Translations under genes and position numbers: made by a program | Shown: positions 53,036 to 60,730 of the stretch, one piece after another | How positions within the stretch are numbered: position 1 is the stretch's first letter | Layout: each line of letters starts with the position of its first letter | The notes under the pieces: model-generated | What the model saw: the letters and a program-made list of their open reading frames with translations, nothing else | Told to the model about the DNA's origin: nothing | The model's database searches: none | Assembly: GCA_965267435.1 (NCBI GenBank) | Contig: OZ253960.1 | Span: 1,488,001 to 1,552,000, forward strand | Length of the DNA: 64,000 nucleotides | Source: JAWPMT01 sp965267435 | GTDB lineage: Bacteria > Bacteroidota > Bacteroidia > Cytophagales > Cyclobacteriaceae | Direction: 5' to 3'

Positions 53036-54445
53036 ATGAATAATCGGCTTCTATTTTCTTTCAGTGCTATGCTGGCTACAGTCTTCCTGCTGTCATCTTG
53101 TAGCAGCGATGACGAAGGTTCGGCGATTCCTCCGATCACCGAATACGAAGGTTTTACGCTCGTCTGGAGCGATGAATTCGATGGATCCATAATCGATGGT
53201 ACCAACTGGACCTACGAAACTGGTGACGGCACAGACTTCGGTCTTCCAGCCGGCTGGGGAAACAGCGAACTTCAGCTTTACACTGCGGACGCCTCGAATT
53301 CCTCAATCCAACAAGACGGCGACCTCTCTGTTCTGGCCATCACTGCGCTGGACAATGGTGACGGCACCTACACCTCCGCCAAGGTGACTACCCGGGACTT
53401 GCGGAGCATCCGCTATGGCAAAATCGAAGCGAGCATCAAACTACCCGCCGGTCAAGGTCTGTGGCCTGCTTTCTGGGGGCTTGGTGACAACTTCCAGGAC
53501 CCGATCGACTGGCCCGGTTGTGGTGAGATCGACATCATGGAGATGCTCGGCAATAATGTCAATACGGCTTATAGCACCATTCACTACACCAATAGCGGTA
53601 ATACACGTTCGGAAGTCCAGGGCACCAGCTCAGCCGGTAGCGCCTCATTCGCAGATGATTATCACCTGTTTACACTGGACTGGTCACCAGAATTCATTCG
53701 CTTCTACACTGACGGCACTCTAGTCAATGATATCGCCATAGAAGACGATATGAAGGAATTTCAGCGGTCCTTTTACCTGATTCTTAACCTCGCTGTTGGC
53801 GGCAACTGGCCGGGGTCGCCAGATGCATCCACTCCTTTTCCCGCCATGATGATGGTGGACTATGTCCGAGTTTATCAGTGGGATGATTTGCAGGCTGATC
53901 CCCCTCCTGCCCTGGATATCGCCGAAGAAACATTGGGTCAATACATCGATCCATCACTCGCAACACAAGCCATCTCTGAAAGCTTCACGGCATTGGGTGA
54001 AGTAGCTCTCAACATTTATGGCGGCGGTGGCGAACCTGATGTCGCCTCTTCCGATGAGGCGGTCGATGGTACCAACAGTCTTCGCCTCTCTTACCCAGGG
54101 ACCAACTGGGGTGGTGCTTTCTTCGAAATGAGTGAGGGACTGGATTTTAGCTCCTATGCGAGCGGCGAACTCGCCTTCGCGTTGCACTATCCATCTGATT
54201 TTAAGGATGTTGAGGTGAAGTTGGAGAGCTCCGGTCAGGCTTCGGCAGCGGCTGTGTTTCTTGTCCACTATACACCAGCTGACTTGGGTGATGGCTGGGT
54301 AGAATATCGAATTCCCATGACTGATTTCCAGGGTTTGGACCTCGCGGATCTCAGAATTCCGTTTGCGCTTTGGAATCCCACCAACCAGGATGATGCATTC
54401 CTCACGGGAGACATCTTGGTGGACAATTTGAGATTGGAGGAATAA
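53036..54445 (+). CDS. GH16 beta-glucanase lipoprotein with C-terminal carbohydrate-binding-like domain
   Basis: The start at 53036 (MNNRLLFSFSAMLATVFLLS) puts the lipobox LLSSCSSDD in place (Cys about 22). The GH16 domain spans about 35-285: FTLVWSDEFDGSIIDGTNWT, GWGNSELQLYT, RYGKIEASIKLPAGQGLWPA, and the catalytic GEIDIMEMLG (ExDxxE, about 164-173). Residues about 310-469 form a beta-sandwich resembling a carbohydrate-binding or sugar-binding-like domain (AVDGTNSLRLSYPGTNWGGA). It probably cuts beta-1,3- or mixed beta-glucans (laminarin) at the outer membrane. A second GH16 lies at 58485. Confidence 0.92.
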   Translation: MNNRLLFSFSAMLATVFLLSSCSSDDEGSAIPPITEYEGFTLVWSDEFDGSIIDGTNWTYETGDGTDFGLPAGWGNSELQLYTADASNSSIQQDGDLSVLAITALDNGDGTYTSAKVTTRDLRSIRYGKIEASIKLPAGQGLWPAFWGLGDNFQDPIDWPGCGEIDIMEMLGNNVNTAYSTIHYTNSGNTRSEVQGTSSAGSASFADDYHLFTLDWSPEFIRFYTDGTLVNDIAIEDDMKEFQRSFYLILNLAVGGNWPGSPDASTPFPAMMMVDYVRVYQWDDLQADPPPALDIAEETLGQYIDPSLATQAISESFTALGEVALNIYGGGGEPDVASSDEAVDGTNSLRLSYPGTNWGGAFFEMSEGLDFSSYASGELAFALHYPSDFKDVEVKLESSGQASAAAVFLVHYTPADLGDGWVEYRIPMTDFQGLDLADLRIPFALWNPTNQDDAFLTGDILVDNLRLEE

Positions 54446-54523
54446 ATGAGCTTGGGCTTGATCCGTTCAGCGGGTCGGCCCTTCATAACTTATCTCCTTC
54501 AGGCTGGCATTTGTATTTGCTTT

Positions 54524-54772
54524 TCATACAAGACCTATTGGTCCGGTGGCTGAATGAATCGTCTCGTTGTACGCCGACTTCATCGCCGCCAGCCTTACCA
54601 GTTGCCCTACGAGTTCCTCGACTGGCATTCCTCGGTCCGCCGCCTCACGTGCCATGATCTCTTGTACGTCCCTTTCGAGGCTCAATTGCAGGGCCCCATC
54701 AGATAGATGCACCTGCTGGGGCAGCAACCTCATTTTAATTGCATTACTCGTCATGGTCCCTTTCTTCTTCAT
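54524..54772 (-). CDS. Small protein with ribbon-helix-helix-like region
   Basis: An 82-residue protein. Its central part, LQLSLERDVQEIMAREAADR and GMPVEELVGQLVRLAA, fits the strand-helix-helix pattern of RHH/CopG DNA-binding proteins (sLs.dv...l...A..rG.s.eelv..lv). No toxin gene is adjacent, so it is not called an antitoxin. An overlapping forward frame is judged a shadow. Confidence 0.45.
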   Translation of the reverse strand: MKKKGTMTSNAIKMRLLPQQVHLSDGALQLSLERDVQEIMAREAADRGMPVEELVGQLVRLAAMKSAYNETIHSATGPIGLV

Positions 54773-54868
54773 TTGCTAATAAGACGAACGAGTCTGTCAA
54801 AATGGACGAAATCGGTGCATTATTTATATGAGGCACCTCGAGGGTTGAGTCTCACGACGACATGGTTT

Positions 54869-55486
54869 TTAGCCCTTCTCAATTCTTATGGGATTGAGTA
54901 CCTCCTCATACTCCTGGCCGTCACTGAGCGTCATCCTTACAGTAAAAGTATGCACTCCTTCCTCCCATGGCGCCATATCCAAAATACGCAACGTTACGAC
55001 GCCCTCTGGTGAATCATCACCGGACTGGCGCAATACGTACTGCAAATCAATCGGATATTCGCCATCCTGCAATTGGCCCACGTCCGCAGTGAACAGATCC
55101 GCCAACTCGGTACCTGCCGGGATTTCAGCATTCACTCTTCCAGAACTCGTGATAGATAGCTCGGTAATGACTGTCCTCACAAAAGCTGCCACACAAGTGC
55201 ATGCATTTGCCGCAGGAAATAGAGACAGAGGTAGCCTGGTCGATGCTACGCGCCTGGGTCGCTCCTCCAGATCAAAACTAATCTGGATACCAATAGCTGC
55301 AACATTGGTGGTGTCCTGATTGGGCACTGGATCAGTCCCAATGACAAAAGCCTTTCCCAATTCGCTGACATCATAATCAGAAATGGCGTCACAGTCGCAA
55401 TCTCCGTCCGAGGTAAGTTCACAGCCCACAGGTAGTATGGGGATCAAAAAGAATAAGGTCCAGATATAAGGTAGGCAGGCTTTCAT
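54869..55486 (-). CDS. Predicted lipoprotein of unknown function
   Basis: A 205-residue protein; the start at 55486 (MKACLPYIWTLFFLIPILPV) places the lipobox LPVGCELT. A Cys/Asp-rich stretch follows (DGDCDCDAISDY). The rest is beta-rich (VAAIGIQISFDLEERPRRVA; FTVRMTLSDGQEYEEVLNPI) with no recognised domain. It lies in the glycan-related region but its role is unknown. Confidence 0.55.
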   Translation of the reverse strand: MKACLPYIWTLFFLIPILPVGCELTSDGDCDCDAISDYDVSELGKAFVIGTDPVPNQDTTNVAAIGIQISFDLEERPRRVASTRLPLSLFPAANACTCVAAFVRTVITELSITSSGRVNAEIPAGTELADLFTADVGQLQDGEYPIDLQYVLRQSGDDSPEGVVTLRILDMAPWEEGVHTFTVRMTLSDGQEYEEVLNPIRIEKG

Positions 55487-55800
55487 AGGCAATTAAATTT
55501 CAGCCACAAGTATGCCTGCAAAAACCAGTCCTCTTTGGCACAATTGTACAAAAGCCTTCAACAAAACAGTCGTTATGTTAAATAGAACCAAGGGCTCACA
55601 AGTCTTTTAACGTATCACCTCTGTAGTCCGCTTGATTTTAATACTCACCTCCCCTTCGCCTATCTAGTTCCAACTCGCACTTCGACTCGCCACGTCCAAC
55701 GCTGGTATATCGCGTTGGCTAATTGGGTATAATTCAGCTTGTAGACACACTGGAGGCTGGATTATTCGTTATAACCTGTATACTACTAAAACCACCCGCC
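55487..55800. other. Intergenic region
   Basis: 314 bp without a gene. It contains CGTTATGTTAAATAGAA (55571-55587), the same motif that opens repeat D and ends the foldback element at 36713. No other feature was seen. Confidence 0.5.
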
Positions 55801-58422
55801 ATGAAAGAACCGCTCTCTGTGCTCAGCAGTATCTGCTTGTACTGTGGGCTCATGATTCCGCTGCACTCCCAGGATCAACCGTTGTGTTGGCTCCAAGAGA
55901 ACTTGTGTGCCAAATCCAACCAGCCTACCTACCTCGTTGGACTTCAGCCAGAAGAATCCACGCTGCTCTACCCTATCCACGTGCCTAATGGGCCAGTGTT
56001 TGCCTCATGTGAGGATGGCAATGGAGGTATGTTCATAACCGGCAGCTTCACAAAGGTTGGTGACCAACAGCGAATGGGTCTCGCCCATTTCGATAGCTGC
56101 GGTCAACTCACGGATTGGGCGAGGACTTCCAGCGTTGCTAATATACACTCCATAGTTGCCGGTGATCATGAGGTCATTGTCGCCGGGAGCTTCCAAACTG
56201 TAAACGGTATCGTTGGCAGCTCTGGAGCGGTATTCTCCAAATCAACGAAGGAGCCATTTTTCGACTTCCCTACTGTCACCCCTGATCCTTATCTCGGCAA
56301 AATAATCGTTGCCGAAAGTGACGGCAACGGAGGTTATTATCTCGGAGGAAACTTCGTGCATGTTGGTGATTATGCTCGGCGGAATATCGCTCATATTGAC
56401 AGCAATTTTCAGGTCACCTCCTTCCACCCTCACGTTGGAGGTACAGTAAATGATCTTGTGATCGCCGGAGACAAAATCTTCCTGGCAGGTGACTTCTGGG
56501 CATCCGGCCAAGACGATAAAGACTTGGTCATTGCCGACCCTGTGACCAGTGAGACCCGCAGCTTTGAGGCATTAAGGGACAGAAGAACGACCAAAATCGC
56601 CGGTAATGATACCCTGCTATTCACTGCCGGCTTTCCAAATTCCGAGGAATGGGACGGTTACGACATAGTAATGCTCTATCATGACGGCCGGAGGTTGGAG
56701 CGAAGCATCCAAACGGATGGGATCATTGAAATATTGCATGTCGAAGGCGACCGGCTGTACATTGGAGGAACCTTCAATACAATCGACGGACAAACGCGTC
56801 CGCGTATCGGAAGTATTGACCTCTCATCCCTTGAAGTAACGGACTGGAATCCGTCCCTTGAAAGGGCCGTGGAAGCGCTCAGCGTGACAGAAACTCAAGT
56901 GCTTGTCAGTCAGCGCTATTATGGACCAAATAGTGATGGATACAATGCTTACGTTGTGTCTCTCGACGTTACCACAGGCGAGCGTATATGGGAGTACGGC
57001 ATCGATGGTTTGGTCCTCGATATTGACCATGATGATACATTGGTTTATGTCGGAGGGTTTATAGGGCCCTACCACGAGGCCAAAGGCCTTATCACGCTTA
57101 GGCCTGAGTCCGGTGTCCTGGTGGATGACACCTGGAAAGTGTCAGGTGAGATTCATGCGATCGTAGTTGGTGAGGAGGACTTGTTCCTTGGGGGTCGATC
57201 GACAGAGTTTGGCGGCAGTCCCAGAAAACACATCTGCTCATTTAGCAAGGAAGAGGGAGTATTGACCAATTGGAACCCCAGTCCATCCCGCCCACCCTCA
57301 TTGGTCGCCGCAGCCTCCGGTAAGGTGTTCATTGCTGTGTCCGATAACTCGAAACCTGCGACAATCAGCGTCTACGACGAAGCATCGAAGGACAGCATTC
57401 CGTGGCACCAGCAACCCGAGGGCTATCTTATCGACCTTCAAATCGACAATGATACATTGTACCTACTCGAAGCCCAAGGAGCGGATCTGCGACTTGTGAG
57501 CATCGACCTGGCGACATCTTCACGCAGTGCGTTGCCATTGCGGAGCTACATCGCCGAGCATATGGATATCAAGGATGAAAAGTTATGGATTGCCGCCAAC
57601 TACTACCCTGAGCACAGGGACAACCGCCAGGACTCTGTAGTAGTGTACAATCGCAAGACTGGCCAAAAGCTGGGTTGGGTTCCTGTCCCGGGGGAAGTTC
57701 AGGAATTAGAGATACATGATGACAAAGTATTTGTCTCTGGTTATGGTTGGTTCATGTCCATAGACCGGCAGAGCCTTGCCATGCAAGAATACCCGGCAAG
57801 GTACGACCTCTCAATTCACACGATGTTTAGTACTGGCACTGCCTTGTTCATGGCGGGCTGGAATGCCTCTATCGCATCTGGATCTGGCGGTATTCCTGCA
57901 CCACCGGTGATTGTCGCTGAGAGCACCCCATCACATGTCACATTACATTGGGGCAGGCAGGCAGTAGCTGGTGATAGCATCATCATTCAACGCTCAGTGG
58001 AGACAGACGACAATTTTCAGTGGCTTGCCACGGTGGCTAGGGACAATGGTTTCTTCTTCGATGAGAAAGTGACAACAGGCACTACCTATTTCTATAGAGC
58101 GCAAGCCAAGAACACTTGTGGGATAGGTCCCCTTGGCGAACAGACGGGCATCAGCTACACACCACTTTCCGCAATAAACAGCGATAACCTCCAGAACCTA
58201 TCGATTTACCCCAATCCATTTTCAAACTCCTTTGTCCTGGATCTGAAGTCAGGTGAGAGTGCAGACTACGTTGAAGTACATGATCTCCTTGGGAAACGTG
58301 TTCTATCACTCCAGCAGGTCCGTTCCGGGGAATCAATTACGGTACCTGGACCAAGTGGAATTTATGTTTTGCAAGCCCAGGTCCAGGGCAAGTCATTTTT
58401 GAGGAAGATCAGGAAGCTATAA
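55801..58422 (+). CDS. Large secreted beta-propeller-like protein with T9SS C-terminal sorting domain
   Basis: Start 55801 (MKEPLSVLSSICLYCGLMIP) gives a signal peptide and 873 residues. The main part has about a dozen repeated blade-like units of the form GGxFxxxxxxxRxxIAxID (IVAGSFQTVNGIVGSSGAVF; YLGGNFVHVGDYARRNIAHI; YIGGTFNTIDGQTRPRIGSI; FLGGRSTEFGGSPRKHICSF), like delta-60/propeller repeats. A fibronectin type III-like domain (about 697-790) follows. The last 80 residues are a Por-type T9SS sorting domain (LSIYPNPFSNSFVLDL ... SGIYVLQAQVQGKSFLRKI). It is exported through T9SS to the surface; binding partners are unknown. Confidence 0.88.
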   Translation: MKEPLSVLSSICLYCGLMIPLHSQDQPLCWLQENLCAKSNQPTYLVGLQPEESTLLYPIHVPNGPVFASCEDGNGGMFITGSFTKVGDQQRMGLAHFDSCGQLTDWARTSSVANIHSIVAGDHEVIVAGSFQTVNGIVGSSGAVFSKSTKEPFFDFPTVTPDPYLGKIIVAESDGNGGYYLGGNFVHVGDYARRNIAHIDSNFQVTSFHPHVGGTVNDLVIAGDKIFLAGDFWASGQDDKDLVIADPVTSETRSFEALRDRRTTKIAGNDTLLFTAGFPNSEEWDGYDIVMLYHDGRRLERSIQTDGIIEILHVEGDRLYIGGTFNTIDGQTRPRIGSIDLSSLEVTDWNPSLERAVEALSVTETQVLVSQRYYGPNSDGYNAYVVSLDVTTGERIWEYGIDGLVLDIDHDDTLVYVGGFIGPYHEAKGLITLRPESGVLVDDTWKVSGEIHAIVVGEEDLFLGGRSTEFGGSPRKHICSFSKEEGVLTNWNPSPSRPPSLVAAASGKVFIAVSDNSKPATISVYDEASKDSIPWHQQPEGYLIDLQIDNDTLYLLEAQGADLRLVSIDLATSSRSALPLRSYIAEHMDIKDEKLWIAANYYPEHRDNRQDSVVVYNRKTGQKLGWVPVPGEVQELEIHDDKVFVSGYGWFMSIDRQSLAMQEYPARYDLSIHTMFSTGTALFMAGWNASIASGSGGIPAPPVIVAESTPSHVTLHWGRQAVAGDSIIIQRSVETDDNFQWLATVARDNGFFFDEKVTTGTTYFYRAQAKNTCGIGPLGEQTGISYTPLSAINSDNLQNLSIYPNPFSNSFVLDLKSGESADYVEVHDLLGKRVLSLQQVRSGESITVPGPSGIYVLQAQVQGKSFLRKIRKL

Positions 58423-58433
58423 CAACAAAAAAA

Positions 58434-58454
58434 CCCCAACCGTAACGGTTGGGG
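58434..58454. terminator. Bidirectional terminator
   Basis: CCCCAACCGT (58434-58443) and ACGGTTGGGG (58445-58454) form a perfect 8-10 bp stem, with an A-run on the left and a short T-rich tail on the right. It lies between convergent stops at 58422 and 58485. Confidence 0.88.
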
Positions 58455-58484
58455 CTTATTGATCTATTTGTCTAAGTGTATACC

Positions 58485-59666
58485 TTAATTAGGCTCGAAA
58501 TACCTGATATAATCAATGATCATCCATTGAGGAAAGGTAGTTCCTGATGGATCACCAGCTCCCTTGTCTCCTCCTACTGCCACATTGATCAGCATATAAA
58601 ACTCCCGCTGGAATTCTTCCAGATCTCCGGGTGTGATATCTATGACGTGATATTGCTCATCATCGAGCAGCCATCTAATGGCCGTCTCATCCCAGACGAT
58701 TGAATAAACATGGAAATTGTCGTTGAAGGTGCCTGACTCCAGCGTGGTGTTACCGCCAAATTGCGCGTAATTACCGGCGTTGTCCCAGTGCACTGTTCCT
58801 TCAATCTTGTTGTCGCCCTTGGCGCCAAACAATTCCATAATATCGATCTCGCCACAGGCAGGCCAGCCCACTTCGTCAATATTGGTGCCCATCATCCACA
58901 AGGCAGGCCACATGCCCTCACCTTCCGGCATGACCGCACGGATATCGATACGACCAAAATGGAAAGACCGCTTGCCTTTAGTGATCAGCTTCGAAGAGGT
59001 ATATTCCAAGCCTCCTCTTGACTGCTCACGGGCTTCAATCACCAGATTACCGTCAATAAGTGAGGTATTGTTCTCTTGATAGTACTGCGCCTCTTGGTTG
59101 CCCCAACCGCAGATTCCCTGATTGCAGCCATCGCCGTTGTCGAAGGTCCACGTGTCGAGGTCAACAGCATCGCCGTCAAAATCATCCTCCCAAACGAGTG
59201 TCATGCCTTCGTAAGACTCCGGAGACTCAAAGCCTGTAGTCGGAATATTGAATGCATGCTCGTCATCATTGGTAAGGGTGATGATCGCAATGTCTTTATC
59301 AAGAGTAGCATTGAAAGGATCCAGCAATACGAATAGAAAGTTCTCATCCTCTTCCAAATCATCATCACCGAGAATGGTAATGTTAATGGGTACGGATCGT
59401 ACTCCCGCATCAATTCTCAGTAGCGTGTCCACAGCCACAAAGTCTTCCTCCGTCGCTGTATTCGTACGTGTCTGAGCCTCCAGCGAAATCTCGAAATCCA
59501 CTGCTTGTGACAACTCAATCGTCACCTGCACCTGGCTTTCTCCATTGCCTTCAGCTAGGGTCACATCCGCAACCGAGAGCGTCGGTAGCTCTTTCTCATC
59601 TCCATCGTCGCCGCATGCTAAGAACAGCGCCGAGATGGCCATCATATATATACTGAATCCTTTCAT
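58485..59666 (-). CDS. GH16 laminarinase-type lipoprotein with Calx-beta domain
   Basis: A 393-residue lipoprotein (FLACGDDGDEK, Cys about 18). Residues about 28-138 are a Calx-beta-like domain (LSVADVTLAEGNGESQVQVT ... LEEDENFLFVLLDPFNATLD). GH16 spans about 150-393: MTLVWEDDFDGDAVDLDTWT, GWGNQEAQYYQENNTSLIDG, FHFGRIDIRAVMPEGEGMWP, catalytic GEIDIMELFG, and the end GGDKGAGDPSGTTFPQWMII. GNQE and GEIDIME fit beta-1,3-glucan cleavage. It follows the PKD lipoprotein gene by 29 bp and forms its operon. Confidence 0.94.
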   Translation of the reverse strand: MKGFSIYMMAISALFLACGDDGDEKELPTLSVADVTLAEGNGESQVQVTIELSQAVDFEISLEAQTRTNTATEEDFVAVDTLLRIDAGVRSVPINITILGDDDLEEDENFLFVLLDPFNATLDKDIAIITLTNDDEHAFNIPTTGFESPESYEGMTLVWEDDFDGDAVDLDTWTFDNGDGCNQGICGWGNQEAQYYQENNTSLIDGNLVIEAREQSRGGLEYTSSKLITKGKRSFHFGRIDIRAVMPEGEGMWPALWMMGTNIDEVGWPACGEIDIMELFGAKGDNKIEGTVHWDNAGNYAQFGGNTTLESGTFNDNFHVYSIVWDETAIRWLLDDEQYHVIDITPGDLEEFQREFYMLINVAVGGDKGAGDPSGTTFPQWMIIDYIRYFEPN

Positions 59667-59695
59667 TGTGGTTATTAAAACTAAAATGCTAGGGA

Positions 59696-60520
59696 TTAGT
59701 TTGTAGTAACCAGCTTAAATGTCCAGAAAGAACCTGTTGCGAACTCTACATATACAGTCATAGACTTTGGAGAGCTTGTGAAGTCAGACTCCAAGATAGT
59801 GTAGGTGACAGACTCTGCTACAGCAGCACCACCAGAGACCTCACCATCATTGGTCACTTTCGCCAAACCAAGGAATGCGCCGCTACCTGTTACAGTAACT
59901 GCAGAGGCAGTAGCAGACCATGTATACTCACCACCAACGTATGGAGTGACAGGAGCACCGCAACCGTCAGCATCTACGCCTTCTTGCCATGCTTCGACCC
60001 AAGTCTCATCGCCCATATCGAGTGTGAAAGTACCATCCGCAGCGAACGTGTAAGTATCATCGAAGTAGCATGCTCTTGCGGTTACGTCATCACCACTATT
60101 CTGCCACCACTCTCCGCTGGCGATTGCAGGACCCACTGCAAGTGCGCCTTCTTCAGGAGCCATCACCCAAGTACCAGCAACAACTGCAGGATCGAAAGGA
60201 GCTTCAACAACGATCGTCTCTTCAGCAGTATCCTGACCACCGTCGTTTGAGACAGTCAAGGTAACGGTGTAGCTGCCACCTTCGGAATAAGTGTAAGAGG
60301 GAGAGGCGTCAGCAGAAGATCCGCCATCACCAAAGTCCCACGCGTAAGTTTCGGCACCAACTGAGGCATCAGTAAAAGTTACAGTCAGACCACTGGCTGA
60401 AAATGTAAATCTTGCATCAGGTGCATCTACGGTTGGTTCATCGTCGCCACACGAAGTAACTACGAGCATAGCGCCTACTACAAATGCAAACGCTGACAAT
60501 TTTTCAATAAGCTTTTTCAT
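59696..60520 (-). CDS. PKD-domain lipoprotein
   Basis: A 274-residue lipoprotein (LVVTSCGDDEP, Cys about 24). Residues about 35-106 are one PKD domain (DARFTFSASGLTVTFTDASV, YAWDFGDGGSSADASPSYTY, GSYTVTLTVSNDGGQDTAEE). The remaining 165 residues form a beta-rich module with DTYTFAADGTFTLDMGDETW and VTYTILESDFTSSP, typical of proteins beside laminarin-type enzymes. It may bind glycan at the surface (inference). It is the first gene of the two-gene reverse operon with GH16 and lies opposite the regulator at 60731. Confidence 0.85.
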   Translation of the reverse strand: MKKLIEKLSAFAFVVGAMLVVTSCGDDEPTVDAPDARFTFSASGLTVTFTDASVGAETYAWDFGDGGSSADASPSYTYSEGGSYTVTLTVSNDGGQDTAEETIVVEAPFDPAVVAGTWVMAPEEGALAVGPAIASGEWWQNSGDDVTARACYFDDTYTFAADGTFTLDMGDETWVEAWQEGVDADGCGAPVTPYVGGEYTWSATASAVTVTGSGAFLGLAKVTNDGEVSGGAAVAESVTYTILESDFTSSPKSMTVYVEFATGSFWTFKLVTTN

Positions 60521-60549
60521 ACGAATGAATTTTTAGTTTTTTCTTGGCT

Positions 60550-60557
60550 CAAACGTA
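60550..60557 (-). promoter_or_regulatory. Predicted -7 box of the PKD-GH16 operon
   Basis: On the reverse strand it reads TACGTTTG, a full TAnnTTTG match, 29 bp before the start codon. A clear TTG at -33 is not seen, which suits an activator-dependent promoter. Confidence 0.5.
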
Positions 60558-60588
60558 CTAACAAAGCATTGCCATGTGAATTTCATCG

Positions 60589-60640
60589 CTACATCACTAC
60601 TACATCACATGTTGGTTTTTGATATCTCAATACTACATCT
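60589..60640. promoter_or_regulatory. Phased direct repeats between the operon and its regulator
   Basis: CTACATCAC at 60589-60597 and again at 60600-60608, and CTACATCT at 60633-60640. Starts are 11 and 33 bp apart, that is, on one face of the helix. They lie upstream of the TACGTTTG box and are a candidate binding site for the regulator at 60731. Confidence 0.5.
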
Positions 60641-60643
60641 ATC

Positions 60644-60674
60644 TTGACAAAAACAACGTTTTAACATAGTTTTA
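60644..60674 (+). promoter_or_regulatory. Predicted promoter of the Y_Y_Y/LuxR regulator
   Basis: TTG at 60644-60646, a 20-bp spacer, then TAGTTTTA (60667-60674), one mismatch from TAnnTTTG, 57 bp upstream of the start codon. Confidence 0.4.
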
Positions 60675-60730
60675 AGGTACATATTAAAAAGATATCACAT
60701 ACGTCATTTCCGCATTGATAGTACATCATC

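Noticed and set aside
54567..54779. Forward ORF opposite the ribbon-helix-helix-like gene
   Set aside because: The reverse frame has a recognisable pattern; the forward one does not.
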